This document shows, piece by piece, positions 15,760 through 23,579 of a stretch of 28,637 bases of DNA. The translations under genes were made by a program, and so were the position numbers. The notes beneath the pieces were generated by a model. The model saw only the letters and a program-made list of their open reading frames with translations, did no database searches and was not told the DNA's origin. The stretch is from Deltaproteobacteria bacterium (GTDB lineage: Bacteria; Desulfobacterota_B; Binatia; UBA9968): NCBI GenBank assembly GCA_005879255.1, contig VBKY01000109.1:1-28637 (forward strand), written 5' to 3'. How positions within the stretch are numbered: the first letter of the stretch is position 1; each line of letters starts with the position of its first letter.

Positions 15760-15879
15760 TTTTCGATTGTAGATTGCCGATTTTCGATTAGGATCAAATA
15801 GGCGAAAGAACTCTTCTCCGGCGCACGTTCCTGCTTTTTGTTTTGATAATCTAAAATCCAAAATCTAAAATCGAAAATT
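15758..15879. repeat. AT-rich inverted repeat upstream of fabI
   Basis: An AT-rich segment at 15758-15790 (starting AATTTTCGATTGTAGATT) pairs imperfectly with 15848-15879 (ending ATCGAAAATT), around a spacer of 57 bases. The arms consist of iterated AAAATC/GATTTT words. It fills the gap between the adenosyltransferase stop and the fabI ribosome site. It may act as a terminator or transcript-end hairpin, or be a dispersed intergenic repeat. Confidence 0.7.
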
Positions 15880-15893
15880 GGGATGGGGGTTTC

Positions 15894-16664
15894 ATGAAGT
15901 TGCTGGAAGGGAAGAAGGCGGCGATCTTCGGTGTAGCGAACGATCGCAGCATCGCTTGGGCAATCTCGGAGGCGTTTCACGCCGAAGGCGCGGAACTGGC
16001 GTTCACGTATGCTGGCGAGGTGCTGGAAAAGCGCGTTCGGCCGTTGGCGGAGGGCATCGGCTCGAAAATCATTCTTCCTTGCGACGTCACCAAAGACGAA
16101 GAAGTCGAATACGTTTTTTCGGCATTGAAGCGAGAGTGGGACGGACTAGATATCTTGATTCACGCGATCGCCTTCGCCAACAAAGAGGATCTATCCAATC
16201 CCTACGTGCAAACAAGCCGCGCAGGCTTTCATCTCGCTATGGACGTGAGCGCCTATTCATTCGTCGCGCTGGCGCGCCACGCGGCGCCGCTCATGGAAGG
16301 GCGAAACGGTTCGATATTGACGCTAACGTACATGGGCTCGGAAAAAGTCATTCCCAACTACAACGTCATGGGCGTTGCCAAGGCGGCGTTGGAAGCGAGC
16401 GTGCGTTACATGGCGCACGATCTTGGCCCGAAGGGCATTCGTGTAAACGCGATCTCCGCTGGGCCAATTAGAACATTGGCCGCATCGGGTATTTCCGACT
16501 TTAAAACTATGCTGCATCACGTCGCCGAGCGCGCGCCGCTCAAACGAAACATAGACGCCGAAGAAGTGGGGAAGACCGCACTTTTTCTCTGCAGTGACTG
16601 GGGGAGCGCAGTTACCGGCGAAGTCGTTCATGTGGATGCGGGATATAACATTATGGGGATGTAA
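15894..16664 (+). CDS. fabI: Enoyl-[acyl-carrier-protein] reductase (NADH)
   Basis: FabI performs the last reduction of each fatty-acid elongation cycle and is the target of triclosan. The 256-residue protein has the FabI version of the cofactor loop (FGVANDRSIAWAI, residues 12-24), and the catalytic Tyr146, Tyr156 and Lys163 in the Y-x6-K arrangement (NYNVMGVAKAALE). AGPIRTLAASGI, the flexible substrate-binding loop, and the C-terminal VDAGYNIMGM complete the match. The ribosome site is a G-rich GGGATGGGGG just before ATG 15894. Family assignment is secure. Confidence 0.96.
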   Translation: MKLLEGKKAAIFGVANDRSIAWAISEAFHAEGAELAFTYAGEVLEKRVRPLAEGIGSKIILPCDVTKDEEVEYVFSALKREWDGLDILIHAIAFANKEDLSNPYVQTSRAGFHLAMDVSAYSFVALARHAAPLMEGRNGSILTLTYMGSEKVIPNYNVMGVAKAALEASVRYMAHDLGPKGIRVNAISAGPIRTLAASGISDFKTMLHHVAERAPLKRNIDAEEVGKTALFLCSDWGSAVTGEVVHVDAGYNIMGM

Positions 16665-16679
16665 AAAAACGGTAGGAAT

Positions 16680-16730
16680 GGAGTGTTGGAGTAATGGAGT
16701 GATGCGTCTTTTAAAATACTCCAACACTCC
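16680..16730. repeat. Hairpin with perfect 14-base arms after fabI
   Basis: GGAGTGTTGGAGTA at 16680-16693 is exactly complementary to TACTCCAACACTCC at 16717-16730, with a 23-base loop. A further ACTCCAA-type copy follows at 16731-16740. It starts 16 bases after the fabI stop and could terminate or stabilise the transcript, though there is no T-run immediately after it. Its words resemble the tandem TGGAGTGC at 6511-6526. Confidence 0.8.
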
Positions 16731-16775
16731 AGTACTCCAATTGATTTGCCGTCCTTGACAGATTGGAGGTGGTTT

Positions 16776-17219
16776 ATGGCTGTAAAAGAGATTACCCCAC
16801 AACAGGCTCACGATATTTTAACCAAAGACCCTTCGGTTGTTTACATCGACGTGCGTACTGAGCGCGAGTTTGCCAGTGGCCATCCGCAAGGCGCGGTGAA
16901 CATCCCGGTGGCTTTTCCCGATCCGGCGCGCGGCATGATGATGAATGAAAATTTTGTCCGCGTCGTCGAGGCCAATTTCCCGCGTGAGAAGAACATCATC
17001 GTGGGCTGTCAAGCCGGTCCTCGCTCCAACGCGGCCGCTGGAATGTTGCAGCAGGCAGGTTATCAGGACGTTTCCAACATGCTCGGAGGATTCGGCGGCA
17101 TGCGCGATCAGATGGGCACGGTCATAGCGCCGGGCTGGGCTGCCTCAGGATTGCCGGTGAGCCAAGATAACGGCGAGGGAGTGAGTTATCAATCGCTGGC
17201 CGCAAAAGCTAAGTCTTAG
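16776..17219 (+). CDS. Rhodanese-like sulfurtransferase
   Basis: This is a single-domain rhodanese of 147 residues that would carry persulfide sulfur on its active-site cysteine. Key features are YIDVRTEREFASGHPQGAVN (CH2A-like motif, residues 23-42) and the active-site loop GCQAGPRSNAA, with Cys78 and Arg83. ATG 16776 is chosen because GGAGGT sits just upstream; the frame also extends back to 16746. It precedes an ETHE1-like metallo-hydrolase in the same direction, 150 bases on, a pairing often seen in persulfide and sulfide oxidation. The tail after residue 118 is probably disordered. Thiosulfate or glutathione persulfide are possible donors. Confidence 0.9.
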   Translation: MAVKEITPQQAHDILTKDPSVVYIDVRTEREFASGHPQGAVNIPVAFPDPARGMMMNENFVRVVEANFPREKNIIVGCQAGPRSNAAAGMLQQAGYQDVSNMLGGFGGMRDQMGTVIAPGWAASGLPVSQDNGEGVSYQSLAAKAKS

Positions 17220-17230
17220 CGACATCCGTC

Positions 17231-17255
17231 ATTCCCGCATGCTTTTAGCGGGAAT
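17231..17255. repeat. REP-like hairpin
   Basis: ATTCCCGC at 17231-17238 pairs with GCGGGAAT at 17248-17255 across a 9-base loop. The sequence 'GTCATTCCCGC...GCGGGAATCCAGG' is a common intergenic repeat type. It begins 11 bases after the rhodanese stop and lacks a T-run, so terminator function is uncertain. Confidence 0.7.
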
Positions 17256-17371
17256 CCAGGCGAAACTCTGATTGGACCGCCGATAAAAACATCCGTGGGT
17301 AAGAACTCTATTAATGCCAACGTAGAACTTTCGACAGCCCGCAGTTTGCCGCGCGGTAATTCGTGTTTTCA

Positions 17372-18046
17372 ATGAGCACTCCGCTTTACTTCAAACAGAT
17401 CGAGATCGGGCCGATGCAGAACTACGTCTATCTGATCGGCTCGACCGAAACTCGTAAAGTCGCAGTCGTCGACGCCGCCTGGGAAATCGATACGATTCTC
17501 AAGATCGCGAAGCAGGACGAGATGGAAATCACGCATGCGTTCGTGACACACACCCATCCCGATCACGTGGGCGGCGGATTTGCGGGCATGGAGATCGATG
17601 GTGTGGCGGAGTTGCTTGAAAAGTGTAAAGCCAAAGTTGTGGTGCACAAGGCCGAGGCGGAATTCCTAAAAGGTTTAGCGGCGTCGGATCTGATTAAAAC
17701 CGACAGCGGCGATAAGATCGTCGTCGGCGGTATCGAGATCGAGCTCATGCACACGCCTGGCCATACGCCGGGCTCGCAATGCTTCCTCGTCGACGGCCGA
17801 GTAGTCTCGGGGGACACAATGTTTATCGATGCCTGCGGACGAGTGGATTTTCCCGGCGGCAATGCCGAGCAGATGTATTACAGCCTGACGCAGAAGCTGA
17901 TGGCGCTGCCGGACGACACGGTTCTCTTTCCGGGCCACAACTACGCGCGCTTGCCGCACGCGACTATTGGCGAACAGAAAAAGACCAATCCCTATTTAAA
18001 ATTCTCTTCGTTGAAGCAATTCCTGGCGGCGATGGGGTATCGCTGA
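17372..18046 (+). CDS. Metallo-beta-lactamase-fold hydrolase, ETHE1/GloB-like
   Basis: The 224-residue protein is a metallo-beta-lactamase-fold hydrolase. The metal-binding motif THTHPDHVGG supplies His60, His62, Asp64 and His65, with His131 in HTPGHTPGS, Asp148 in SGDTMFI and a last histidine in FPGHNY. The segment DACGRVDFPGG resembles the CGRTDF motif of ETHE1 persulfide dioxygenases, but also the GRTD segment of hydroxyacylglutathione hydrolases. The preceding rhodanese favours a persulfide role; glyoxalase II activity is the alternative. ATG 17372 is preferred; an in-frame GTG lies at 17363. There is no strong ribosome site. Confidence 0.9.
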   Translation: MSTPLYFKQIEIGPMQNYVYLIGSTETRKVAVVDAAWEIDTILKIAKQDEMEITHAFVTHTHPDHVGGGFAGMEIDGVAELLEKCKAKVVVHKAEAEFLKGLAASDLIKTDSGDKIVVGGIEIELMHTPGHTPGSQCFLVDGRVVSGDTMFIDACGRVDFPGGNAEQMYYSLTQKLMALPDDTVLFPGHNYARLPHATIGEQKKTNPYLKFSSLKQFLAAMGYR

Positions 18047-18221
18047 TCGCTGCCGATTAGCGAATGTGAAATCAAGATTTTGCCCGCACTTTGATTCGAT
18101 GCGCGGCCCCAGGATAAGAAATCCTGTGCTCTAGGGATTCGGAGCACGGCGCGAACTCGGCCTTGCTTTGTTTCACCGTTTGCTGTTTGACATTCCTTGA
18201 ACAAGGAAAATGGCGGAAACG

Positions 18222-18665
18222 CTAGAAGCACGGACCAAAATAAAAGGTGTTCTCTTCGGGGGCAACTGCAAACCTGATTCTTTCTAACAGTCCTGAATAG
18301 CCGAGAAAATTCCCTCCTTGCCATTGTGTGGATACAAAAACAGTTGCTTCGATGTTCAGGGAGTCGCCGTCGTCGGCCAGTATGGTGATAGTTGTTCTTT
18401 TTAGCTGCCCCTGAATGTAACCGAATCTCGTATGGAGGGTTATTGGCTGATCCAGGTCATCGAGAAAATCGATTTCAGCGGCAACATCGGACCGTAGAAT
18501 TGACCATGGCGATCCTGTGTCGAGTTGAGCCAAGATCGAAAAGCCGAGGTCAGCTGGTTCGATTTTTACGAAGATTTTCGCCGTACCTTCCTGAGCAGTT
18601 GAATCTTCGTCCAAAAATCGGGCACGCCCGTTTGCAAATAAAGCCCCGCCTGATGTTTTCAGCAT
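18222..18665 (-). CDS. Retropepsin-like aspartic protease
   Basis: The 147-residue protein shows the aspartyl-protease catalytic motif in ILAQLDTGSPWSIL, with Asp49 in DTGS. The C-terminal part, NFLGYSGLLERIRFAVAPEE then NTFYFG, matches the closing strand-helix region of single-domain retropepsin-like proteins, which work as dimers. There is no signal peptide. It is the last gene of a three-gene minus-strand cassette, 12 bases after the repeat-protein stop. Bacterial retropepsin-like genes next to DUF5678-like genes is an arrangement I recall from other genomes, without known function. Whether it is active cannot be read from the sequence. Confidence 0.8.
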   Translation of the reverse strand: MLKTSGGALFANGRARFLDEDSTAQEGTAKIFVKIEPADLGFSILAQLDTGSPWSILRSDVAAEIDFLDDLDQPITLHTRFGYIQGQLKRTTITILADDGDSLNIEATVFVSTQWQGGNFLGYSGLLERIRFAVAPEENTFYFGPCF

Positions 18666-18677
18666 TTCGGCAAGCGA

Positions 18678-19469
18678 TTAAGAAGTGATGCAATGTAGAA
18701 GCGGACGATTTCCTAACCCTAGTTGTTTGACTCGGTTCAAGAGTTCTTGCAGCGACGATGCATTCGCTACTAGTTGCCCCTCATCCAAAGCTACCCACTG
18801 CCCGCGATACTCCTCCGCATGGTCTTTAATCCACAAGTAATCCCGTTGCCTGTCAGCATCACGTCTTGAACTCGCCTTCGTTGTCGGTGGTGCGAGAATT
18901 TTGCGTATTTTATCAATCATGGCCTGATTAGAGTACCCAACAGGCAACGAATTGAGCACTTTCCGAGCCAAACCAATTTGGTCATTTTGAATAAGTTGAA
19001 AAACCACCCTTGAGACAATTTGCAAAGACGTTTGATCAAGTACCCCGCGCATAATAGCGATAGGCGTGGCGCTCTTTCCACTCATGGGCGGCATCTTCAA
19101 GTTCATGACTGGTTGATGCGAAACCGCCGAAGCCGTGATGGCTGTGCCACTCATGGGTTGCATCGTCCAGTTCATGACTGATTGATGCGAAATCGCCGAA
19201 GCCGTGATGCTCGCCGTGATGGCTGTGCCACTCATGGGTTGCATTGTCCAGTCCATGACTGATTGATGCGAAACCGCCGAAGCCGTGACGATCGTCGTGA
19301 TGCCTGTGTCACTCATACCCGACATCGTCCAGTTCATGACTGGTTGATGCGGCACCGCCGAAATAAATCGCCCGGACTTTTCCCGATCCCTCGCTAAAAC
19401 AGCGGCTCGACGCGGGAGTTCACGATCGATTTTCGACTGGTCGAAAGCGTTGTTAAGCTCAAGGTCCAT
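18678..19469 (-). CDS. DUF5678-like protein with N-terminal tandem repeats
   Basis: The 263-residue protein has three parts. After a polar lead, residues about 36-130 hold four copies of a 23-27 residue repeat around SHQSVMNWTMQPMSGTAIT. A helical middle (about 130-190) follows, and the C-terminal 60 residues (DYLWIKDHAEEYRGQWVALD...) match the pattern of the DUF5678 domain, a short W/Y-rich module of unknown role. There is no signal peptide. The repeats are rich in Ser, Thr, Met and His and look unstructured. It lies between an unknown gene (8 bases upstream) and the retropepsin gene (12 bases downstream). The repeat might be a protease substrate or linker; that is inference. Confidence 0.72.
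   Translation of the reverse strand: MDLELNNAFDQSKIDRELPRRAAVLARDREKSGRFISAVPHQPVMNWTMSGMSDTGITTIVTASAVSHQSVMDWTMQPMSGTAITASITASAISHQSVMNWTMQPMSGTAITASAVSHQPVMNLKMPPMSGKSATPIAIMRGVLDQTSLQIVSRVVFQLIQNDQIGLARKVLNSLPVGYSNQAMIDKIRKILAPPTTKASSRRDADRQRDYLWIKDHAEEYRGQWVALDEGQLVANASSLQELLNRVKQLGLGNRPLLHCITS
19081..19365. repeat. Four-copy tandem DNA repeat inside the DUF5678-like gene
   Basis: Units begin with CTCAT at 19081, 19150, 19231 and 19312, giving periods of 69, 81 and 81 bases. All periods are multiples of three, so copy number can change without frameshift. The conserved core reads TTCATGACTG[AG]TTGATGCG, with later differences mostly single bases, indicating recent expansion. The 12-base length difference between units lies in a GATGCTCGCCGT-type insert. 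Confidence 0.9.
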
Positions 19470-19477
19470 GTTCGTTT

Positions 19478-20152
19478 CTAAGAAAGTAGCGTCAAACCAA
19501 TCTGGCCAAGACTGGTGGTAATTAAGTCGTTTCCCAAATTTGGGAGATTCTCAATTTGGACCTTCGTTGCATCCCAAGTTGCTTGACATCGACACAAAAG
19601 CGCGTTCGGTACAATCACTGACATATCAAGCATTAAGTAGCTAGTGAGCCGCTCGCCAAAAGGCCCGAAGTACATAACAGTGCCGCTACTGATAGGAGGG
19701 CCTAAGCCGTCTGGAACATTTTTTGTAAATTTCGCCAGAAAATCATGAGCTGTTGTTCCGTCGAGCGAACCGTGCAATCCGACAGCAAGAGCGTAAGCAC
19801 GATAACTTAGGTTTTCGCTCGAACCGCGCACAGCTGAAAGTATATCAATAATTACCGCGCCATATTTTTGCACGTAATCGACTGGCATTTGGGAGCCACT
19901 AAACTCGATTTTGTCTACACGGACCCGCACGGTTACCCAGTAATTGAAAAGATAGCACAAGAAGTGATAATCACCGACGCTCCCGCTGCCGCGCTCGAAC
20001 CTCATGTCCGATAGGCGAGCGCCGTGAGGTTCAAGTACTTTGAATACTCGTTCTAAAAGACCATTTGTGTCCCGAAAAAGTGAGAAGTGCGGTCGGTCAA
20101 ATCCAGCCTCAAATAGAATTTCTGCTTGCGCAATCGAGAAGTTAGTCGCCAT
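19478..20152 (-). CDS. Unknown protein, first gene of the retropepsin cassette
   Basis: I do not recognise this 224-residue protein. It is soluble, lacks a signal peptide and has mixed alpha/beta character. Notable parts are GDYHFLCYLFNYWVTVRVRVDKIEF (strands, residues about 62-85 in parts), a central helix around KYGAVIIDILSAVRGSSENL and a Gly-rich turn SSGTVMYFGPFGERL. The start ATG 20152 lies 24 bases after a perfect TATAAT and has no Shine-Dalgarno, so its transcript may be nearly leaderless. It is followed after 8 bases by the repeat protein. Base composition appears AT-richer than the flanks, hinting at acquisition. Confidence 0.65.
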   Translation of the reverse strand: MATNFSIAQAEILFEAGFDRPHFSLFRDTNGLLERVFKVLEPHGARLSDMRFERGSGSVGDYHFLCYLFNYWVTVRVRVDKIEFSGSQMPVDYVQKYGAVIIDILSAVRGSSENLSYRAYALAVGLHGSLDGTTAHDFLAKFTKNVPDGLGPPISSGTVMYFGPFGERLTSYLMLDMSVIVPNALLCRCQATWDATKVQIENLPNLGNDLITTSLGQIGLTLLS

Positions 20153-20175
20153 ATAAACGTTCGGCCTGTTTTTGT

Positions 20176-20181
20176 ATTATA
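20176..20181 (-). promoter_or_regulatory. Candidate -10 element of the retropepsin cassette
   Basis: A perfect TATAAT on the minus strand lies 24 bases before ATG 20152. TTGACT is 12 bases upstream of it, too close for a standard -35 element, so only the -10 is supported. Confidence 0.35.
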
Positions 20182-20604
20182 GCCTGGATTGCTAGTCAAT
20201 GTATAACTCTGATCGAACCAAGCTGGAACTCCGGCGCGTTCGGTGCGATGCGGGCCGAATGGAGTGGCCGACTCGCCTGACCAGCCATATTATTGTGCCA
20301 AGCCTGTGCCTAAAACAGCTCAACAGAGCTGAACTAGCATTAACTGAAACGTTGATTTTTCTAGCTGATATTAACGGAAGGCTCCTCAGTTGACCGGATG
20401 TTCACTTTTAGGAATCCTGTGCGCTATCCGTCTGAACTGCAAAGATTTTGCCGACCTGGGACAGAGCGACGGATCACAATAGGTTATTGATCGAGCGACT
20501 CATAACAGGTTGCTAGACCAAAATTCTCTCAATTCACATTGCATCGAATAATAGTAGTCGCGACCCACACAACCCGAGGCCTGAGACCTCCGATAGCTCG
20601 CCGG
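20182..20604. other. Gene-poor gap between the cassette and the ABC importer
   Basis: About 420 bases without a gene that I can support. Short frames exist (for example at 20199-20393, plus), but none has a family-like sequence, a ribosome site or conserved neighbours. The stretch is AT-richer than the ABC operon. It lies beyond the 3' end of the solute-binding gene and upstream of the cassette promoter. Confidence 0.6.
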
Positions 20605-21663
20605 CTACGGCTTGCCGACGTATTTATTCGTCCAAAGCACGCCCTCCTTATTTGAAGGGGCTTGAGAAAGATCTTTGACAATGCCCGAGCCGGTTGAAAA
20701 GTTTATGACCTTTTGCCATCCCGCGGCGCTCATGGTTCCCCAGGCGGGCATGGCGTTGGCAACCATGTTGTAGGAGAGATCGAAAAGCTCGTCAGGCAGC
20801 TTGTCTTTAGTAAACAACCGATAGCTACGCAGCGCCGCTTTCGCCTCTTCGGGTTTGCTGCGGAACAGCGCGCCGCCGCGCGATATCGCGCGCGCCACCG
20901 CCATGGCGATCTTTGGGTTTGCCTCGACGTAGTCCGGGCGCACCATGAGAACCTCATAGGGGTAATCGGTCAATTCCGGGACTTCCCCCTTCCCCAGCGG
21001 GATCAGGACGTAGCCCTTGCCGCTCGGCTCTGTAACTTCGGCCGATGGAGGGGAAAGCGCATAGGCGTCTATGACGTTGTTCATCAGCGAGGCGGGAAGT
21101 TCGGGCGCGCCAATATAAACGAACTTAAGTATAGTCCCAATTCCGCCAGCTTTTTTCACCAGGAATTTAAAGATCTGCTCAGAGGCTGCCCCTGGTCCGG
21201 TCGCCCCGATCGTGCCCAACTGTGTCAGCGCTCTGATTCGCGCGTCGATGGGGCTTTCACGAGTAAGGCCGAGCCGGTCGACGATCGCTTTGCGCAACAC
21301 CACGCTCAACGTCATCGCGCGGTTGTGCGCCTGGATCGCGATCGCCGGCGCTCCCTCGACCCGCGCCAGGACGAGTCCCTCTGACGTAGAAGCGCAGAAA
21401 TTGGTAGAGCGTCCGACCACGGCGTTCAAACAGACTGAGCCGCTGGGCGCCGGCGTGATTTTGACCCGCACGCCTTCCTGCTCGAAATATTTGAGTTGCT
21501 CCGCCACCCAGATCGACGCGAAGGCGAAGTTAGGCACGGCGGTCAGCAGGGTGACCTCGGGGAGATCTTTTTGTTGGGCTCGTGTCTCAGACGCGATTCC
21601 CGCCAAGAGTACAAAAGCGGTCAGGGCAATAACTCCGGCGGCGAATCCAGCTCGTTTTTGCAT
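20605..21663 (-). CDS. NitT/TauT-type ABC substrate-binding protein
   Basis: From ATG 21663 the protein is 352 residues with a Sec signal peptide (QKRAGFAAGVIALTAFVLLA, cleavage near TRAQQK). The mature protein resembles SsuA/THI5-like binding proteins: the VPNFAFASIWVAEQLKYFEQ segment, EGVRVKITPAPSG and GTIGATGPGAASEQIFKFLV are typical. Cargo may be a sulfonate, thiamine precursor, nitrate-like ion or aromatic acid. AAGGAG precedes the ATG at 8-9 bases; the frame also extends back to 21732, which would put 23 basic residues before the signal peptide. It is the last gene of the ATPase-permease-SBP operon. Confidence 0.93.
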   Translation of the reverse strand: MQKRAGFAAGVIALTAFVLLAGIASETRAQQKDLPEVTLLTAVPNFAFASIWVAEQLKYFEQEGVRVKITPAPSGSVCLNAVVGRSTNFCASTSEGLVLARVEGAPAIAIQAHNRAMTLSVVLRKAIVDRLGLTRESPIDARIRALTQLGTIGATGPGAASEQIFKFLVKKAGGIGTILKFVYIGAPELPASLMNNVIDAYALSPPSAEVTEPSGKGYVLIPLGKGEVPELTDYPYEVLMVRPDYVEANPKIAMAVARAISRGGALFRSKPEEAKAALRSYRLFTKDKLPDELFDLSYNMVANAMPAWGTMSAAGWQKVINFSTGSGIVKDLSQAPSNKEGVLWTNKYVGKP

Positions 21664-21682
21664 CGTAGAATCTCCTTTTGCT

Positions 21683-22552
21683 TTAGGCTTGGATTTGAAT
21701 GTGCTCGGTCTGTGTTTGCCAGCGCAGCGCACGCTTTTCGATGACTGCGGCTATTTTATCCATGATGATGACCATGATCATCAGAACGATGATGCCGACG
21801 AAGACGTCGGCCGTCTTGAATATTCCCGCCGACATTCGAATGAAAAAGCCAACGCCTTCGGTGGACGCAACGAATTCACCGACAATGGCGCCAATGACAG
21901 CGAAGGGGATGCTCGTCCGAATTCCGGTAAAGAGGTAAGGAGAAATTGCCGGGAAGATCACTTTAAAAGTCAACTTCCATCCCTTGACGCGCATGAGCCG
22001 CGCCAAGTCGATGTACTCCTGGTCCATCTGCCTCATGCCCGTGTAGGTAATAAAGAAGTTCAGAAAAAAGGTAAGCAGAAACACGACGCCGACTTTAGAC
22101 CAGAGTCCGATGCCCAACCAGACGATGAAAAGCGGCGCCACGGCGGTGCGTGGAATTCCATTGAGAGCGATGATGATGGGCTCGAAAATCTCGGCGAGCA
22201 GCCGGCTGCGCCCGAACGCATAACCCAAGGCAATGCCTGAAATCGCGCCGACGGGAAATCCGATAGCGATCTCTTCAAACGTAACCCAGGTGTGTTGAAG
22301 CAAGTCTCCATCGCGAAAACCGGTGATTAGCGACGAAAAAATCCGGCTCGGGCTGCTGATTAGAAAGGGTTCGATCCACGGTCCCGAGGCGATTTGCCAG
22401 AGCAAAAGAAAACCACCGATGATCGCCACACGGACGGCAGTGATACCCATACCGCGCAAGGAAAGCGCGCTACCGATACGCGCAGTCACCACGTCGACGG
22501 AAGGCGCCCCTGGAGTCTTTTCTTGACTTACATTATTGGACATTGAAGTCAT
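21683..22552 (-). CDS. NitT/TauT-type ABC transporter permease
   Basis: This membrane subunit of 289 residues has about six transmembrane segments after a polar N-terminal stretch of some 35 residues. The EAA loop that contacts the ATPase reads EYIDLARLMRVKGWKLTFKV followed by IFPAISPYL, with the conserved Gly. ATG 22552 lies 2 bases after the ATPase stop; ATG 22543, nine bases after AGGG, is an equal alternative. It is followed 19 bases later by the binding protein gene. Family and operon context are clear; cargo is as for the binding protein. Confidence 0.93.
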   Translation of the reverse strand: MTSMSNNVSQEKTPGAPSVDVVTARIGSALSLRGMGITAVRVAIIGGFLLLWQIASGPWIEPFLISSPSRIFSSLITGFRDGDLLQHTWVTFEEIAIGFPVGAISGIALGYAFGRSRLLAEIFEPIIIALNGIPRTAVAPLFIVWLGIGLWSKVGVVFLLTFFLNFFITYTGMRQMDQEYIDLARLMRVKGWKLTFKVIFPAISPYLFTGIRTSIPFAVIGAIVGEFVASTEGVGFFIRMSAGIFKTADVFVGIIVLMIMVIIMDKIAAVIEKRALRWQTQTEHIQIQA

Positions 22553-22554
22553 CC

Positions 22555-23382
22555 CTAATGCGCCCCGATGTTCAGCTCGTGGCGGAAAATATTCCACAAG
22601 CGGCCATAGGCTTCGTCAAATCCTTCTTGCCGGTGAATTTCAAAGATATTGCGCGGCCGGGCCATCGTGACATTAATACTGTCTTTGATTTTGCCGGGAC
22701 GGTGGGTCATGACGACGACTCGATCGGCGAGCGCTACGGCTTCTACCAAGTCGTGGGTGACAAAGACAATGGTCTGGCGCTTCTGTTCCCAAATTTTGAG
22801 CAGCTCATCCTGCAGCACCATGCGCGTCTGCGCATCGAGCGGACCGAACGGTTCATCCATCAGGATGACCGGCGGTTCGTAGGCGAGAGCGCGGACGATA
22901 GAAGCCCGTTTGCTCATGCCCCCGGAAAGTTGCGCCGGGTAATATTTTTCAAATCCGGCGAGGCCCGCAAGGTTGATAAAATAGTTCACTTGCCGCTCCC
23001 GATCCGGCCGCGAATATCGCTTAGGATCGAGACCGAAGCCGACGTTCTCTTCCACGGTGAGCCAAGGAAAAAGCTTGCTTTCCTGCGGCACGTAACCGAC
23101 AAGGGTATTGAGCCCGCGTATTTCGTCGCCTTGAAAAAGAATGCGCCCAGCCGATGAAGCGAAAAAACCGGCGATGAGCTTGAGCAGTGTGGATTTACCG
23201 CAGCCGCTGGGGCCGACCACAGTGACGAACTCACCCGGCCGCACGTCCAGCGTGATCTTTTCAAGGGCGCTTAAGTTTGCTTGGCTGGGCGTTTGAAAAA
23301 CCTTGGAGACGTTATCAACCCTAATGACAAAGTCGAATTGGTTTTGCGCTGATTTCGAAGAAGCCTGTGCGAGATCGGCCAT
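22555..23382 (-). CDS. NitT/TauT-type ABC transporter ATP-binding protein
   Basis: The 275-residue ATPase carries all standard motifs: Walker A GPSGCGKST at residues 57-65, Q-loop Gln100 (YVPQESKLFPW), signature LSGGMSKRASIVRALA from 152, Walker B VILMDEP near 172-178 and H-loop His210 (FVTHDLVEA). The FPWLTVEENV stretch is typical of the SsuB/TauB subgroup. ATG 23382 follows AGTGAG; an in-frame GTG at 23397 would add five residues. It is the first gene of the importer operon, with a 180-base divergent gap to the aminotransferase gene. Confidence 0.94.
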   Translation of the reverse strand: MADLAQASSKSAQNQFDFVIRVDNVSKVFQTPSQANLSALEKITLDVRPGEFVTVVGPSGCGKSTLLKLIAGFFASSAGRILFQGDEIRGLNTLVGYVPQESKLFPWLTVEENVGFGLDPKRYSRPDRERQVNYFINLAGLAGFEKYYPAQLSGGMSKRASIVRALAYEPPVILMDEPFGPLDAQTRMVLQDELLKIWEQKRQTIVFVTHDLVEAVALADRVVVMTHRPGKIKDSINVTMARPRNIFEIHRQEGFDEAYGRLWNIFRHELNIGAH

Positions 23383-23579
23383 GAAGTGCTTGCTCACTTA
23401 GCAGCGGTATTTATCCATGAGCATAGCGTGCTGTCAACCGACGTACGACTTTCGGTCGACCAAGACGTTTCGACTCCTTGACTTGGCCGGTTGATCAAAG
23501 CTACGCTGACGCACCATTTTATCTGCGGGAATACAGTTGATGCCGTGTAGACATTTCTTGGATACGAGCGGGAGCGCCA

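Noticed and set aside
19081..19365. Possible CRISPR array
   Set aside because: The units are contiguous and lie in a coding frame with 69-81 base periods; there are no unique spacers of even length and no cas genes.
20199..20393. 64-codon plus-strand frame in the gene-poor gap
   Set aside because: No ribosome site, no family-like sequence and no conserved context; the length is expected by chance.
20713..21384. 223-codon plus-strand frame
   Set aside because: Antisense to the solute-binding protein gene, with no recognisable motif.
21212..22240. 342-codon open frame on the plus strand
   Set aside because: It lies antisense to the clear ABC binding-protein and permease genes and has a low-complexity, His/Asp/Arg-rich product typical of an antisense shadow in GC-rich DNA.
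23398..23579. Divergent promoter between ABC ATPase and aminotransferase
   Set aside because: TTGACT occurs on the plus strand but no convincing -10 hexamer lies at proper spacing, so I do not list a promoter.
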